This document shows positions 24,661-37,885 of a stretch of 64,000 bases of DNA, piece by piece. Both the position numbers and the translations under genes were made by a program. The notes beneath the pieces were generated by a model. It worked only from the letters and a program-made list of their open reading frames with translations. It did no database searches and was not told where the DNA came from. The DNA comes from Melanocharis versteri (lineage: Eukaryota; Chordata; Aves; Passeriformes; Melanocharitidae), in assembly GCA_013397845.1 (NCBI GenBank), contig VZTG01001077.1, positions 1,130,484-1,194,483 of the forward strand. The letters run 5' to 3'. Numbering within the stretch: the stretch's first letter is position 1; each line of letters begins with the position of its first letter.

Positions 24661-27600
24661 ATGAAACCACACAGTTCATTGAAGATGGTAAAAAACAGAT
24701 GTGTGAAAATAAATTTACGTAAGACAGAACCCCATTCCAGAAAGCAATGAAGATTTTTGCAGCAAACCAACTTTCCCTAAGCGTATGAGTCCACAACCAC
24801 ATTCTGTGCCTCAAAAATACTACTGTATAAAAGCATAAAGTGCTCTAAGTGCTTTACAGAAATCATTAATTCAATCTTGCGCATTCAAATCTGCCATATC
24901 TCTTGTGGAATAAATCTGAAGGCTGTCTGGCACTGAAACCCATGTAATCAGACTTCTTTAATTTAATTTTAGTCCTATTTCACACAGTTTTGAAACTGAA
25001 ATACACTTCACACCAGAAGATTTTAAAATACATCTCATTTTTATTTTATCCTTAAAAATAAGAATCTAGTCTAGGTCCAAAAAGATATGGAGAATTTTTC
25101 AGATTTTTTTTGTATCTAAACCAGAACATCTTCCAAAACACTATCAGATTACTCCGGGAGTCACTTACTAGAATTTTAAGGTTAATGCAGACCTTACTAA
25201 CTATCCTTAACTGTCTACATCAGCAGAATATTCTTGGAAGGGTAAGCAAACAAAAGCATTTTAGAAATAACAGGGGGAAAAAAATTAGGAAAAAGAATTA
25301 GAAAAAAATTCTGAACCTTAATCCAGTCTTTGAACAGTTATATCTTCCCTATCTCGTATGGTATAGTGGAAAAACAAATTGTCCAGGAAAAGGTACCACA
25401 AGAGAGTGCCTAGGCATTCTTTCTCGTAGACAAAACTTCCAACATTGCTCCCTTTTTGAGTAACGCAAAAGTCCACAATGTTGTATTTTAGGAATCACAT
25501 ATTGTCTTTATATCAATATAATGAATAATTTAGTCTCATTTAAATCCTGAAGAAAAAGATGGCTCCTTTTTCCAGATGGGCATTTGACAATACAAAAGAT
25601 GAGCCTAACTTTTTCAAGACTAATCCTGACAAAAACACTAAATAGCCTTATCTGTAGGACTGTCTGCATGAGCCTGTCTAGAAAACGTAATTGCCTCAAA
25701 AATTATCCGAAATTGGAAGTGAGTCTGTACTACAATACCATCCATTTTAAACCCTAGAATTAAAAATAGTACTTAAATTTAGATTAATCCTTGATTATTG
25801 CAAAGAGAATTTACCAGACATGGTTAAGAATGTCCCCAACATCTTTTCGCAAAATACCATGTAGTTGACTTTTCCACAATCAACCATCAGATACTAACAC
25901 AAAAGAGGTTCTTTTACATTGAGAAATTCAGCAAGTAGCATCTTTTTGAAGCCTCAAAATTTCTCTAAGGGCTGCATTTAATGTGCTTGTTTATTGCATT
26001 ATACAACATTTATTTTCGCTTTTGTCTCTATGAAAATGAGACCCAATTTTTTCAAGAAATGTTCTTGGATTGACTGGCCACAAAAGATTCTTACATCCCT
26101 TTAATCTGCAAAACAGTCACAAACTGTCTGAAACAAAATCCACATTAGTCTTCTTACTTCAGAAACACGATTTAGAGCGCTACTGTATCATCACACACAA
26201 AGTAATAAATTCTGGCAAAGACTTCATGGGCAATCACTTGCAGAATCGTGGCTCTTAGGAGAAACAAATCACATGGGTTATGTAGAGGGAACAGGACAAA
26301 CCTATGACTTAAAATGATCTACACATTTTATGAAAACAGAAAGCAGGGCAACATAAATAAAAACTTTGCACTGGAAACTTGAGATCTAGAAGAGTCCTCT
26401 TTTTTGAGTCAAATTGTGATTGCAAATTATTTTGGCTTCAAATCAATGGCTTCCTGGTGGAAAATGGAGGACATAGGAATCTGAAAAGCATTTTTGAGAA
26501 GAGAAGTGTGGAGGAGAAATTTAACAGTACCTTCTTATGAACCCATCTGTCCTGAGCACCCCTCAAATTAATCCAATATCCTTTCTCCCAATGTTATAAA
26601 TTACTCCTAAGGAAACTAAAATAATATCATTTTAGAATGATAAAATGGTACCATACAGCCAAAGATCTTCAAACAGGACTGAGTTGCAGAAGCTACAAAA
26701 TACTTTCACGCAAATATGCTTTACAAAAAAAAAAAAGAAAAGACAGACAGAAAAAATTAATAAGGGCACCAACACAGATTAAAGTGAAAGAGCATCTACA
26801 TCTTATGGATATTTTGAAAACACTTTTGCTTCCATGAGGTGAAACTAGAGCTAGCTGCAAACCCACTGTATTTTAAATCACTCCATTTGGTGCCATTTTT
26901 CTACAAACTGACAGAGATATCCATGTTCTATCTGAATTTTATTTCATATTCACCCATACAAACAGCAAATATAAAGGGAAAATATTACATCAATGCTATC
27001 ACACTGTTTTCCTCATTACAGGCATGAGTTTTACCCAAGTTCCCTACATCTTCCTTCTAAGGAGAGAGTTTAAAGCATCCTTATCTTTTTCCACTTCTTT
27101 ATCCCTTTGACTCCATGACCTTTTTATTTTGTGATGTAACTGATCATGGGAAAAGTCAGCAGATTAATGTTGCAAAAAAATGAAAGTCAGCTTTCAAAAG
27201 ATTAAATATCCTTCAACAAGGCATCCTAAAATGAGGCACAAAAGCAAAGCATATTTTCCTGAGTGCTTTGTACATAATGCTATGTTGTGTCAAGGAAGTA
27301 AAAATCTCTGAAGTCTTTCAATCTGAAAGCAATTGCCATTTTTCTTCTACATTCCCCTCTGCACTTTAATAGGGGTGGAAAAATATTTGTCAAGGAACAA
27401 GTTATGAATATTGAAGGCAGCTCTTCTTTATTCTTTTGTTTCATGGTTCATTTTCATCAAAATGTGGAAGCTGTCATGGTACTGAGAAGTTGCACACTCC
27501 CTTTCTTTAAAAGAAATTATTAAGTTCACCAGATGATACACCACTTCCTCCCTCACTGATTTTCTCCTCACTTGAGTCAGGTCTAAACAATGAAATACAT

Positions 27601-30600
27601 CCGCTTCTTCCATCTTCAAAAATTAAAAATAATAAATTATGAAAGTGACTTGGCCTTATCTTCCAGTACAAAGCGGCAGGAACTCATACTGAAAGAAAAC
27701 CATTTGTTTTCCACTTTAAGACTTGCTTTTTTATTTACAAATTAATAGAATAAGTTTTTGAATTATTGTAGGGAAAAAATCTATTTTCTTACCCGTTAAC
27801 TTCTTTCAGACTCTAGAATTTTTAACTATTTTCTAGTGACAAATTAAGGAGACTACCTTTTACTTATGTATGGAAATACTGTCTCCTCCTTTGGCATTTC
27901 TTTCTAGGAAACACACATCTGTTAAAAATAGGAGTCCAGCAGTACAGCGAACCATCCAGCATGTTAAACCCCTCTCACAAAATCCTTTAGAATCTATTAC
28001 TGGCATTAGATGGAAAGATGTTATCTAAAGGTCAAGCGTCAGTAAAGGTCTTTATGTTCAGATGGGCCAACCTGAGGAAAGACAAGTTTTCTATCGCTAC
28101 CATGCCAACAACTTAATTTTATAAGCATGAATGTAAAAAGGACCTCTGAGCAAGAACCAAGTCTGTATCATACAGCTACCATAGCAGGCATTAGCAAAAA
28201 ATCAACAATGACAGAATCAACATATTATTATTTCCACTTTTAGTGGGCTTGGTTTGCTATTTTTTAAAAAAGTTAATGTGACTGTCTCTTATGAGGAAAA
28301 AAATAATTGATGCAAATAGTCTGAAGCACTACATTACACTTTACTTAGCAAAGTACTCCAAAAAACAAGGACACACACTGTCTGCTATAAACCCGGTACT
28401 TTTGTATACAAGTGTTTAAATTCTGCTTGCTCGAGGACAAGAGGTTGATGCTATGCATTTTCTCTCTGTTCATAGCTGCACAAGGCCAAGGGCACATAAA
28501 TCCAAGCATTTGAGTCAGTCATGCTGTATTTATTCTACTCTTTAAGGACACTAGCTGAACCTGAACCCTTCACAGAGGTCCTGAGTGATACAGTTCTGCA
28601 TCATTCCCATCTCTAGAGCATCACAAATGTTAAGTAAATTGACACCTTGGTGCTGCAGAAAGTGTCTAGTTTTGCTCAACAGAGATATTTCTGGGGTTTT
28701 TAACCTTTTTGGATCTTTGGCAGAAGTTCTTCATCCACTTCAAATTCTCTGTAATCCACACCCTACATACCAGGAGAGTATTTGGTTTCTCTAGGGCAGA
28801 CTGTTTTCGCTAAAATCTTCTAGCACAAACACAGGAATTAAGAGAAAATTATTGTGCTTAAGAGAAAAAATCATGTTGTCCTAGGTGACTTTTATTGTGA
28901 TTTATTTCAATTCCTAGTAATTCCAGGCTAGAAGATTCCACAGTTAAAAGCAGTTGCAGAAGCCCCCACCAGGTAGAAACAAGAAGCAAAGTTAAAAAGT
29001 AAGTAATTTACTTCACCAAATAGATTAAATAAGCGTCTGCAGATGGAAAGTCTGCATATTACTTGAGCTGTAACTTTAACAGTCAAGAATCTCTTGTCCT
29101 AGTTCATATGAACTTTCAAGTAAAAACAGATGGAGAAATTCAGACCACTTATCTAGTGTAAAATATCATCTCAGCTTACTTTAAATTTCATTTTTGAAAA
29201 CTTCTGCTGCAATCTCTCATATTGGCATAGATCAAGACAGTCTAAATGACAGCCGGGAGCATTTCCCTGTGAAAGGAAGACTTTGAGAAGTGTGCTTCAG
29301 TTGTGCAAACTCAACGATAATCCTTTCAAAAAGTAACTACGTTGGCCATAGCTGTAATCTACTTATTTGGATAAAAATGCTTTTCATCTTTTGGGAGTTC
29401 ATCCTATCCAAAGTGAGATATGATCAGACACCTGCTGAAGCTCCATGAACAATTTTTAACTGCAGATAAAAGCTGATCCAACAGCTTCACCATATTGCTT
29501 CAGGACAAACAGAGTTAAGTTAAAATGTTTCTTGTCAGGTCATCATGCCATCATCTAAATACCAGAACAGGACTACTCATCTTTAGGGAGAAGATCATCT
29601 GCTGGTGAGAAAACAAATACACTCAGAATAGACTCCTGTAAAATTCATATTTAAACATGTGATGGACTGGACTATTGAATCTTCAGTTCCCTTTAGGGAA
29701 ATTTAAACCCATGACTTAAAGAGTGAATTCAAAAACAACATCAGTAGGTTAATGACTAAAGCCCAAGAAGAATAAACAGTGAAGTAGAGCTGATGAGCTT
29801 TTCCTCCTTAAATTCTCATCTAAGTATGAGTCATTTATTCACTCTGATCAAATCTCTTTGGTAAGCCAGATATACAGTTTTATCTCTCCATACTTAGAAG
29901 ATGGAAGTTTCTGGAATCAGTCAAGGTCTGAGACACAAATGGATATTGACTACTGCAGAGCATTATGCTCAAAATCTTGTTTATAGGGAGAGGAAAAAAG
30001 CCAAGAATTTAACATTAGTATAATAATCTAATTTGTCATTATTATTGAAATCTTGAGCCTAATGCAAGATTTATTATGAGTACCTATGTAATTATTACCA
30101 GGAAAAGAGAAAAATTCCTTGATTCAAGACTGTTTTAACAGCAATACAGTTAAAATGATTACAAACAGAATTCATAATTTCTTTTCCTGGTATCAAGCTC
30201 AGTTTCTATGCATCTAAAGGCAAGTGGTGTCATTCTGATGTTGGCAGTGGAGGATGTTACAGTTACTTATCATCACCTGTCAATGACTTCTTCTGTCTAA
30301 AACTCACTTGAGGTCATTTTTATACGTTTGGTACTTTTGTTTTTACACCTTGCTTTCTCTTAATTGGCCTGCAGCATACAAGACACTGAACTTTCATACA
30401 TGGTGGGTTTTACGTAGGTGAGACACATTTTATTTGTCCTCTTTGTTACTCCTGAACTCAGTTTTGTCCAGTTCCAGGTCTTCATTTCTTTAACTGACCA
30501 TAAGTAAATAATTTCTAAGGGGCCTGCCATGCCTGCCCATGACCATTTCTACTCATCCCACAGCAGTGCTCCTCTACAATGCAGTCTGTACACTTCTAGA

Positions 30601-31394
30601 ATTTATCCTTTCCCAGACATCTGCTAGCATTCCAGGATTGTACTTCTCTACATTACATCATTGTGTTAGATAAGAAATATCTTGTTTCACATAAAATATT
30701 TTCTTGTTCCAGATATCTATAAGAAACCAGTGTCATACTGTACAAAAATTTTTTTTAAAGTAAACAAATTAACCACAGACACCTGGTCAATAAGAGAAAT
30801 TGCTGCCACAGCTAAATGAAGTACAGCGAAGTACAAAGAGGTCAAGAAAAGTTCAGAGAAAGCAAGTCTGATGTGCCTCAGTCCTGAAGCCTTCAAAGTC
30901 AGTGCAAGATTTGTGGCCAGTTGCAGTAGAGTGTGGCAGGGCTGCACAGTGGCAAGGGAGATTTCTAGCATCTAAACTGGCAGAAGATTCTGACGATGAC
31001 TACATTAGCCAAGGTATAAGTTGAGCTAGAGAGTTCCTAGGAGACTGAGTATGTTTGTGACAAAAAGGCGTTGAAACAACTGCTTCGTAATGATAAATAC
31101 AAGCTGATGTAATTAAACAATAATCTTCACTTAAGTGAAGAATTTGATTAAATTTGAGTTATTTTCTTTTACGAGTAATTAACAATGAGGTTTAAAGCAA
31201 ACAAGCAGTTTGAAGTGAGTGAAGTAAAGATACCAGAAAGTTAGTAAGGGAGCATTTCTTATTAAAGACCCTTTAATATAACACTTCTGCTTTAAAAGAT
31301 TAGCTGAATAGAACACAAAGAGCAGCCTTCACTGAAAAAAAAATCTAGCAGTGAGAAAAGCAGACTAATACAGAGATGAAGAAGATTTGAACGT
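24661..31394. other. long AT-rich stretch without a recognisable gene
   Basis: Only simple features are visible, such as a 12-base A run followed by AAAAG/ACAG repeats near 26725-26756. Open frames are 60-85 codons on both strands without splice context. The part at 30500-30970 is mildly GC-richer but matches nothing I know. Confidence 0.55.
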
Positions 31395-31445
31395 ATGAAT
31401 GATGAGGTTGCTTCCAACTCAAACTATTTTATCTGTTTCTTCTAT
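31395..31445 (+). mobile_element. possible CR1 3' tail fragment
   Basis: ATGAATGATGAGGTTGCTTCCAACTCAAACTATTTTATCTGTTTCTT resembles the last bases of CR1 (GATGATCTT...GGTTCCTTCCAACTCAAACTATTCTATGATTCT). Only about 45 bases align and the tail is degraded, so chance similarity cannot be excluded. Confidence 0.45.
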
Positions 31446-33629
31446 TGACGAAAATAAGTTGCTCTTATTTTTAATAGTGCCAGACCCAAATAACGTCAAA
31501 ATCAAGACCAGGCAAATTGTAGTCTAATTGTGCATCAACAAACATGCATACTGTTGCTATCAGGAGTGAAAATCTTACAGACCTTACTTTGCAGGTTTGA
31601 AAGAATAAACACATAAATTAACTCTCAGTAGGAGTTGTAAGTTTCTCTGTATTCAATTTACTCTGATATTTAACATGGTGGAAACATACTGGAAGAGAAA
31701 CCTCTTCTTAGGTGTGTTTTCTTCAATGGAGCAGCAACTGCCTCAATGTTATTGGAGAAGTTCAAGGTCTTATAAGAAAATAATCTACTATTTCCTCTTA
31801 AAAATATCTAGGTATGATACAGCCTACTGAGTTATTCAACAGAATTAGGAGTAGGCTGTTTCTCACCTTCTATTTTCTCGTTTTCATGCATCACCTATTT
31901 GCATTTCTTAACATATTAAGATTTGAAGCTGAGATTTTTGAGGCTGAAATCATACTTCTTTGGTTCAGTAGCTTCTGGCATATATAGCTGATACATAAAT
32001 GAAATGCATTACATTAAAACATGTGTATTTAGAAATAGCTTTTGCCTTTGCAAATGAAATTTTGCTAGATGTTATTTGCACGAGTTGTGCTCTGAAGACA
32101 GATGAAAGAGGTCATGACAGGGAATAGCAGAGGCTTTTTTACCTATATGATAAATAAAAGCATTACACATAAACATGTATGGAATATCACCCACTCCATT
32201 AAATACAAAACAATAGGAACAGAGTCCTGATACATAAACTCAAACAAAACCTGCACTTGCACAGCCATTTCAGGACATCTGTGGGCATGGAAACTGACAA
32301 AAGATGTAACAGCTATACAGCTGTGCATATTTTTAAAATTCGAATTATTTTAAGCATTAGGAGGTATTTATAAAAATATCCCATTGTTTTCTCAAGATCT
32401 AAGAGAAATTCCTTTGCCTTTTTTCTTTAATAAAATTAATGGACCTTAGCAAGAACAAAACTGGTTGTTTTGGTAAAATTAAGCGAATTTTATATAGCCA
32501 TATTTGACCTCTGTGCTCTTAAATATTCCTGCTTCAGAGAGTGATTTCAAGTGAAATTTTTATTTACTGAACTCGTGAAGAGACACATCCCTTTTTCCTG
32601 GGACACATAAAATTTTCAGGCTCAGTATTGGAAACTACTGCCGCCAGTGCCAGACCAGGGCTTTCATCCTATGATACATCAAATTTTACAAGTCACTAAG
32701 AGGTGGATTTACTCAATGTTTAAAATTACAATCAAAATCCTTTCCCTGAAGAAAGAAGCATTACTAACTCAAAAAAAAGCCTATATAAATTAGTATTGGT
32801 TCTGTCTTTTAATTGACTTTAGGGCTCAGAAAAACAGCTACTGTTGTAGGAAGAGTTAGGAACATATTAATTTTGACTACTAAAACTCCTAGCACCCCCT
32901 TTCAGAAGAAGTTCAATGTTATCTTCTGCCTACTGCCAATCACCCCTGAGTATTTTTGTCCCATCCAGGAGGAATGGCAAGTATATTCTTGGTAAATGTA
33001 CTGTAATTGAACAGCTTTTGTATCTCCCAGTTTCCACATTAAAACTGATTGAAATGAAAGGAGATGAAAGAATCAGAAAACAAGTATATTAAAGCATAAT
33101 TTGCATTATAGCATAATGTTCCAGTAAACCATTCAAGGGGGTGTTCTTTTTGTGTTGTTTGCTTTGCTTAACTTGTAATCTGAAAAGTGATTACAACCCC
33201 AAGCTGCTATCCTATAGCAAGTTTTCTGGCCATCCTTACTTATTACCATGGAATCCAGCTCCATGCCCTTCTTCACCTCCTCTCCTAAGGCATTGTGCAG
33301 CATTTATGAAATTAGTAAGTCCTAAGTTTCAAGAGAGAGATGCCAGTAACTTCTAAAAGAAATATTATACCAGACACCATATGGTATTTGTTTTCTTCCT
33401 CACACACATGAACTTCCAGAGAAAATATAATCAACAGTCAGGAAAAGGAACCATATTTTAAATATGTAAAACACTAAGATTTTTAGATTTCTTACATGCC
33501 AGACAAAAATACTTTAGTTATCCAGAGAATCTCCATTTAGTTTTATCAAACCATACTCTAAAACAAAATTAAAATCCATAGGTTATATATTTCTCAAAGG
33601 CGAACAGCAATTTCCATTTCAGTCATCAA
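31446..33629. other. AT-rich stretch without a recognisable gene
   Basis: No repeat family, RNA gene or credible coding block was recognised. A phrase near 32640-32680 (TACTGCCGCCAGTGCCAGA) is CpG-containing but too short to assign. Confidence 0.5.
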
Positions 33630-33975
33630 AGAAGAGACTTAGAGGTGATTTGGTCAGCATGTGAAAGTACTTCATTTAGTAGGGGCGAGATTTCTTGTTC
33701 AAGTAGGTGAAGACATGATAAGGCCTAAAGGCCAGAAATAAACTAAACAAATTAGACTGAAAATGAATTAACAGTCATGATAATGAACAATGAGAACAGT
33801 TTATCTAAAGATGTACTTGAACTGTTCATTGTCACAGACTTCAAATTGAGAGGCTCATTTTCCTTGGCCAGAAGTTAAGAGCAGGATGTGAGAATTATTG
33901 TAAAGCTCCGTGGCCTGGATTGTAGAAGAGGTCAATGAGCATCATTATATTGGTTTCTCCTGAAAACAATCTCTC
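33630..33975 (+). mobile_element. old CR1-type LINE remnant, ORF2 C-terminus and 3' end
   Basis: Successive blocks follow, in order, an old CR1-like element that I know from turtles, crocodilians and birds: GAGACTTAGAGGTGATTTGG, a CATGATAAGG/CTAAAGGCCAG block, AAACAAATTAGACTGAAAAT, AACAGTCATGATAATGAACA, a stretch that translates as NSLSKDVLELF then DFKLR (family form close to NNLPRDMV...EVFKSRL), then CCGTGGCCTGGATTGTAGAA, GAGGTCAATGAGCATCATTA and a degraded TTGGTTTCTCCTG end. The collinear order of weak matches is the main support. Many stops and small indels indicate an old, dead copy. Confidence 0.65.
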
Positions 33976-35148
33976 TAGACTTTAATTAAAGCTAAAGAAT
34001 ATGCCTCCCAGGAACATGCCTTGATGGCTGTACTACTGAAACACATTAAGTATCCTCATTCCTCAGAAAGCGTGAAAATTATAACTCTCCTTAAAGATCA
34101 GTGTGTGGGGAAGAAAAGAATTCAAAAGGAGCAAGCTCCAGATCCACATGGGAATTTTTAACCTCCACAGCATGTCCATATAACTACTTTCTTACAAAAA
34201 CAGTAGTCATTACTTCCTAATATAAAAAAGCACAAGATCCCACAAAAGAAAAAAAAAGCAATGTGAGAAGTGGCAGCCATTTTCCAAGATCTACTGGAAA
34301 GAAACAGGAATGCACTGTACATACCAATAAGTTTTAAAAGATGTATCAGCCAAGAAAGCTTCTGGCACTGTGGGACCCATCAATTTGCAACCGTTTCAGT
34401 GCAGGCTGAACAACACTGCTAAAAAATTTGGAGAAAAATCTCTTCTTGATGATGACAACAACTTTTAATTAACCTGGTTCTCTTTCTAAATTGCGAGACG
34501 TGTCTGCTTAGACATTAAAATTTTTAAACATTTTCAAAACTCAAATTCTCTTAAACTGTTTATAAATTCTGTTGTTTCTGCACATGAACTTTATTTTAAA
34601 ATTATTTTTGCTGTGATTACACAGTGGCAACATGATGGCAATATTTTTTCCATCAGGTAAAAGGTTTTAATGGATAACATTTCAAGAAGCTGTAAAGAGG
34701 CACAACTTTAATATTAGATTTTTGAGCTATTTATGTTATAGGAAATTTCAGTAGTGTATACAAAATAAATCTCACTTAATGCAGTAAGTATGTATGGAAA
34801 ATTACTTGCTAAAATCCTCTTTATGTAGCTGTCTTTTCCATCAACTGAATAGCTTTGGTAATGCATCAGCAACACCACCTTGAAAAGTAGCTGGGGGGGT
34901 TTTAATGACCGATATTGATTTTATTTGTAATCTATCACTCTGCAAATGCACAAGCTCATTGCTCAAGAGCGTTCTCTTACTGTCCCAGAAGAGGGTCCCA
35001 CATCAGCATACACAGTGCTGGAACTTGCTCTTGGACACGGTGAGAATGCCACATGCTTGCAGACACAGTTTTGCCTGAAGTCAAAAGAAACCCATTTATG
35101 AGCATGAACATAACACATCCTGTATCGTTGGTTGGTGAAACGCCGAGA
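33976..35148. other. stretch without a recognisable gene
   Basis: AT-rich sequence with an eight-base G-rich run near 34891-34898. The last 250 bases before the CR1 copy are somewhat GC-richer but unassigned. Confidence 0.5.
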
Positions 35149-35200
35149 GATAGAGTTGAATAGAACTATTTCAGTTGGAAGGAACCTGCAGTGATCATCT

Positions 35201-35821
35201 AGTGCTACTGCCTGACATCTTCAGGGATGACCAAAAGTGATAGCTGATTATTAAGGGCACTGTCCAAATGCTGCTTATACACAGACAGAATTGCTGGGCA
35301 TCCACCACCTCTCTAGGAAGCCAATTGCTGTGTTCGACCACCCTCTCCACAAAGAAATGCTTCCTAATGTCCAGTCTAAACCTCTGCTGGTGAAGTTTTG
35401 AGTCATTCCCATGCATCCTGCCACTGGGCACCAGGGAGAAGAGTTCAGCACTTCTCTCTCCAGGTCCCCTCCTCAGCAAGCTGTGGAGAGCAATGAGGCC
35501 ACCCCTCAGANAGTGCTACTGCCTGACATCTTCAGGGATGACCAAAAGTGATAGCTGATTATTAAGGGCACTGTCCAAATGCTGCTTATACACAGACAGA
35601 ATTGCTGGGCATCCACCACCTCTCTAGGAAGCCAATTGCTGTGTTCGACCACCCTCTCCACAAAGAAATGCTTCCTAATGTCCAGTCTAAACCTCTGCTG
35701 GTGAAGTTTTGAGTCATTCCCATGCATCCTGCCACTGGGCACCAGGGAGAAGAGTTCAGCACTTCTCTCTCCAGGTCCCCTCCTCAGCAAGCTGTGGAGA
35801 GCAATGAGGCCACCCCTCAGA
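35201..35821. repeat. identical 310-bp direct repeat separated by one N
   Basis: Bases 35201-35510 and 35512-35821 are identical by direct comparison (both run from AGTGCTACTGCC to CACCCCTCAGA) with a single N at 35511 between them. The flanking CR1 sequence continues smoothly from the left into copy 1 and from copy 2 to the right. This is the pattern of two contigs with an unmerged overlap joined by a minimal gap. Confidence 0.95.
35511..35511. other. assembly gap marker (single N)
   Basis: The only ambiguous base noticed in the window. It sits exactly at the join of the two identical 310-base copies, so it marks a contig junction and not a real ambiguous nucleotide. Confidence 0.95.
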
Positions 35822-36120
35822 CTCCTTCCCTTCAAACTAGACAAACGCAGAGTGCTCAGCTGCTCCTCACAGTACAGGCCTCCAGCCTGTTCACCAACTC
35901 ACTTGCCTTGCTCTAAAAGCATTCAAGAACCTTCACATCCTTCTTAAATTGCACACCGCACTCACCAACACTGAATACAGCAGGATAATCACCAGTTTCG
36001 AGCAGCTGCTGGTGCTGTGATTCTTGCACCCCTGGATGTTGTTTGCCCTCTGGGCAGCCAGGGGCTGATGTCCCACACTGAGCTGGCTGCAGCTTCCCCC
36101 TGGTGACATCTCTGGTGGAA

Positions 36121-37764
36121 GAAGCCTTTTCAGTATCTCCCCTGTAACACCAACATAATCTCATCCGACGCGCTTGTGGTTACGTATATAAAAAGATTAC
36201 AGCTTTTAAACAGTGGCATGGGAATTGTCTTTATCAATGCCATCAGCATCAACAACAAATATGTTTGTTCTTAGCCCATTCTAGACAGATTTTGACATGG
36301 CTGTTTACACTCTAGGCATCATATAAACACTGTAAGCGTGCCACAGGTTTTTATCAATAATACTGTCAGCCAAATTCTACACACTGGTAAGCAGCTTTGG
36401 TGGAAAAACCAATAAAAATGTTGGTATTTTAAAGACATTTAAAATATTAATCTGAGGCTGTAAATACTTGTTCATAAATAAGTTATAAATAACAAAAAAA
36501 ATCATCATATTGCATATCTGCTATTTTTATAAAGCCCCGTGTCCTATTTACATATAGACAGGCTTTCATCGGAAAATTGTTTTGCTAACTTTATCCTTAT
36601 GTTAAATACAAATTAATTTTTCACTAATCCATTAATTACACAATTAGTTTCATGTTTATCATTTGAGTTTACTTTGCACACCCAAACAGATCTAAGGTAC
36701 ATAGTAAAAATCCACATTCATTTATAAAATTCTTCTACCACAGTGTCAAGAAAATGGTATCTATTTAAATTGGTTTTAGTGGTTTAGACAGGTATCTGAA
36801 TATTGTTTTGAAATTTTGGATGAGTATAAGAGTAAGGTAAGTAAGTGATACTAAGGTTCTCAAAAGCAATAGTCTGTTTACCTCCCACTGAATATAAGAA
36901 GTAAAGAGATAAACTTAAGTCAATTTAGCTAGCATGTTTGACTGCTGAGAACAAAGGAGTCAGTCAGAGTGAAATAAAATGTGATTATTACTTCTGAACA
37001 GTGATTATAACATTCAAAATCAGAATTATAACTGCAAAACTCACAACTGTGCTTTTGTGGTGGAAAAGTAGCAAGTGACACATATTTGTGCTCTATAGCA
37101 CATTTTTACTGCTCATAAGTGATCGTATTCCATTGGGTTAAACACCGTGGCACTCAGCTCAGATTCAACAAGTAATTACACACAGTTTTAGTTTTCAGAT
37201 GATGATATCAAACACATACTACAAGTTTTCCTAAGGGAAATTCTTAGTAGCTAATGTGTTTGGGGTTTCCCCATTTATTTATTATTGACTAAATAGCTTA
37301 ATTCTGTTCAATGCAAAAATACAAGAAAATAAAAAGGAGACTCTATAAAAGTCTTCTGTGTGGCTCTTGAGTTCAAAGTAAATTTTCCAGCTGAGTTATA
37401 AAGTCCCGGAATGAATTTCCAATGGAAATGCTAACAGGCCTTTAGCTTCAATTGTGCTAGCGGGTGTTGCTAAAACAAATAGAAAACCCTGTGAGTGCCA
37501 GAAAAGCAGCCCACCATTAGAGGCACTTTTCTAGAGGCTTTTTATTATATCTGGGTGATGATAATCTTCCCACCAGTGGGCATGCTGGGTTTTGGCACAT
37601 ATCAAGCTTGTCAGAACCATTTTACACATTCCAAACAGCAGGCAGAATAGACAATAACAAAAGAGAAAAGAAACTTTCTCAACGTGGTGTGTATCTTTGT
37701 TCCCAGGAGTTGCTATTGCCTTTTGATGGAGCAAACAAAGAACCATTTAACCAAACCACTACAC
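36121..37764. other. AT-rich stretch without a recognisable gene
   Basis: Very AT-rich from about 36400 to 37350, with no repeat family or credible open frame recognised. Confidence 0.55.
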
Positions 37765-37885
37765 ACGTTAGAGCAATTGACTCGAGTTCCAGAGGGGATA
37801 CCAGGGTTTCTGGTCCACCCTCAGCTCTGACACAAGAGGGCAGAAGTAGATCTCTGTGCCAAAGTGGGAAACAGCTTTAAGACAC
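37765..37885 (+). mobile_element. possible MIR-like (CORE-SINE) fragment
   Basis: The series GAGCAATTGACTCGAGTTCC, GATACCAGGGTTTCTGGTCC, CCCTCAGCTCTGACACA and CTCTGTGCCAAAGTGGGAAAC follows the order of a MIR-type SINE (GACCTGGGTTCTAGTCCCAG, CTCTGCCACT, CTCTGTGCCTCAGTTTCC). The first three blocks fit well and the last is weak. MIR-like SINEs are ancient and shared across amniotes, so a poor match is expected. Confidence 0.4.

Larger units (their letters stand above)
35149..36120 (-). mobile_element. CR1 retrotransposon, minus orientation, duplicated around an assembly N
   Basis: Starts with the reverse complement of a CR1 3' end of the ATTCT-tail type (GTTGAATAGAACTATTTCAG then TTGGAAGGAACC). 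The minus strand then encodes the ORF2 C-terminal tail: LHQQRFRLDIRKHFF and ERVVEHSNWLPREVVDA are near-canonical CR1 residues. It continues through CTCAGCTGCTCCTCACAGTA and CTCTGGGCAGCC...GCTGATGTCCCACACTGAGC, upstream ORF2 in CR1. The left 310 bases are present twice because of the N at 35511; without the extra copy the element is about 660 bases. It is 5'-truncated, and the right boundary (about 36090-36140) is uncertain. Confidence 0.85.

Noticed and set aside
35195..35844. Two near-identical minus-strand open frames around 35.2-35.8 kb as a duplicated gene
   Set aside because: They are the CR1 ORF2 C-terminal remnant counted twice because of the assembly duplication around the N.
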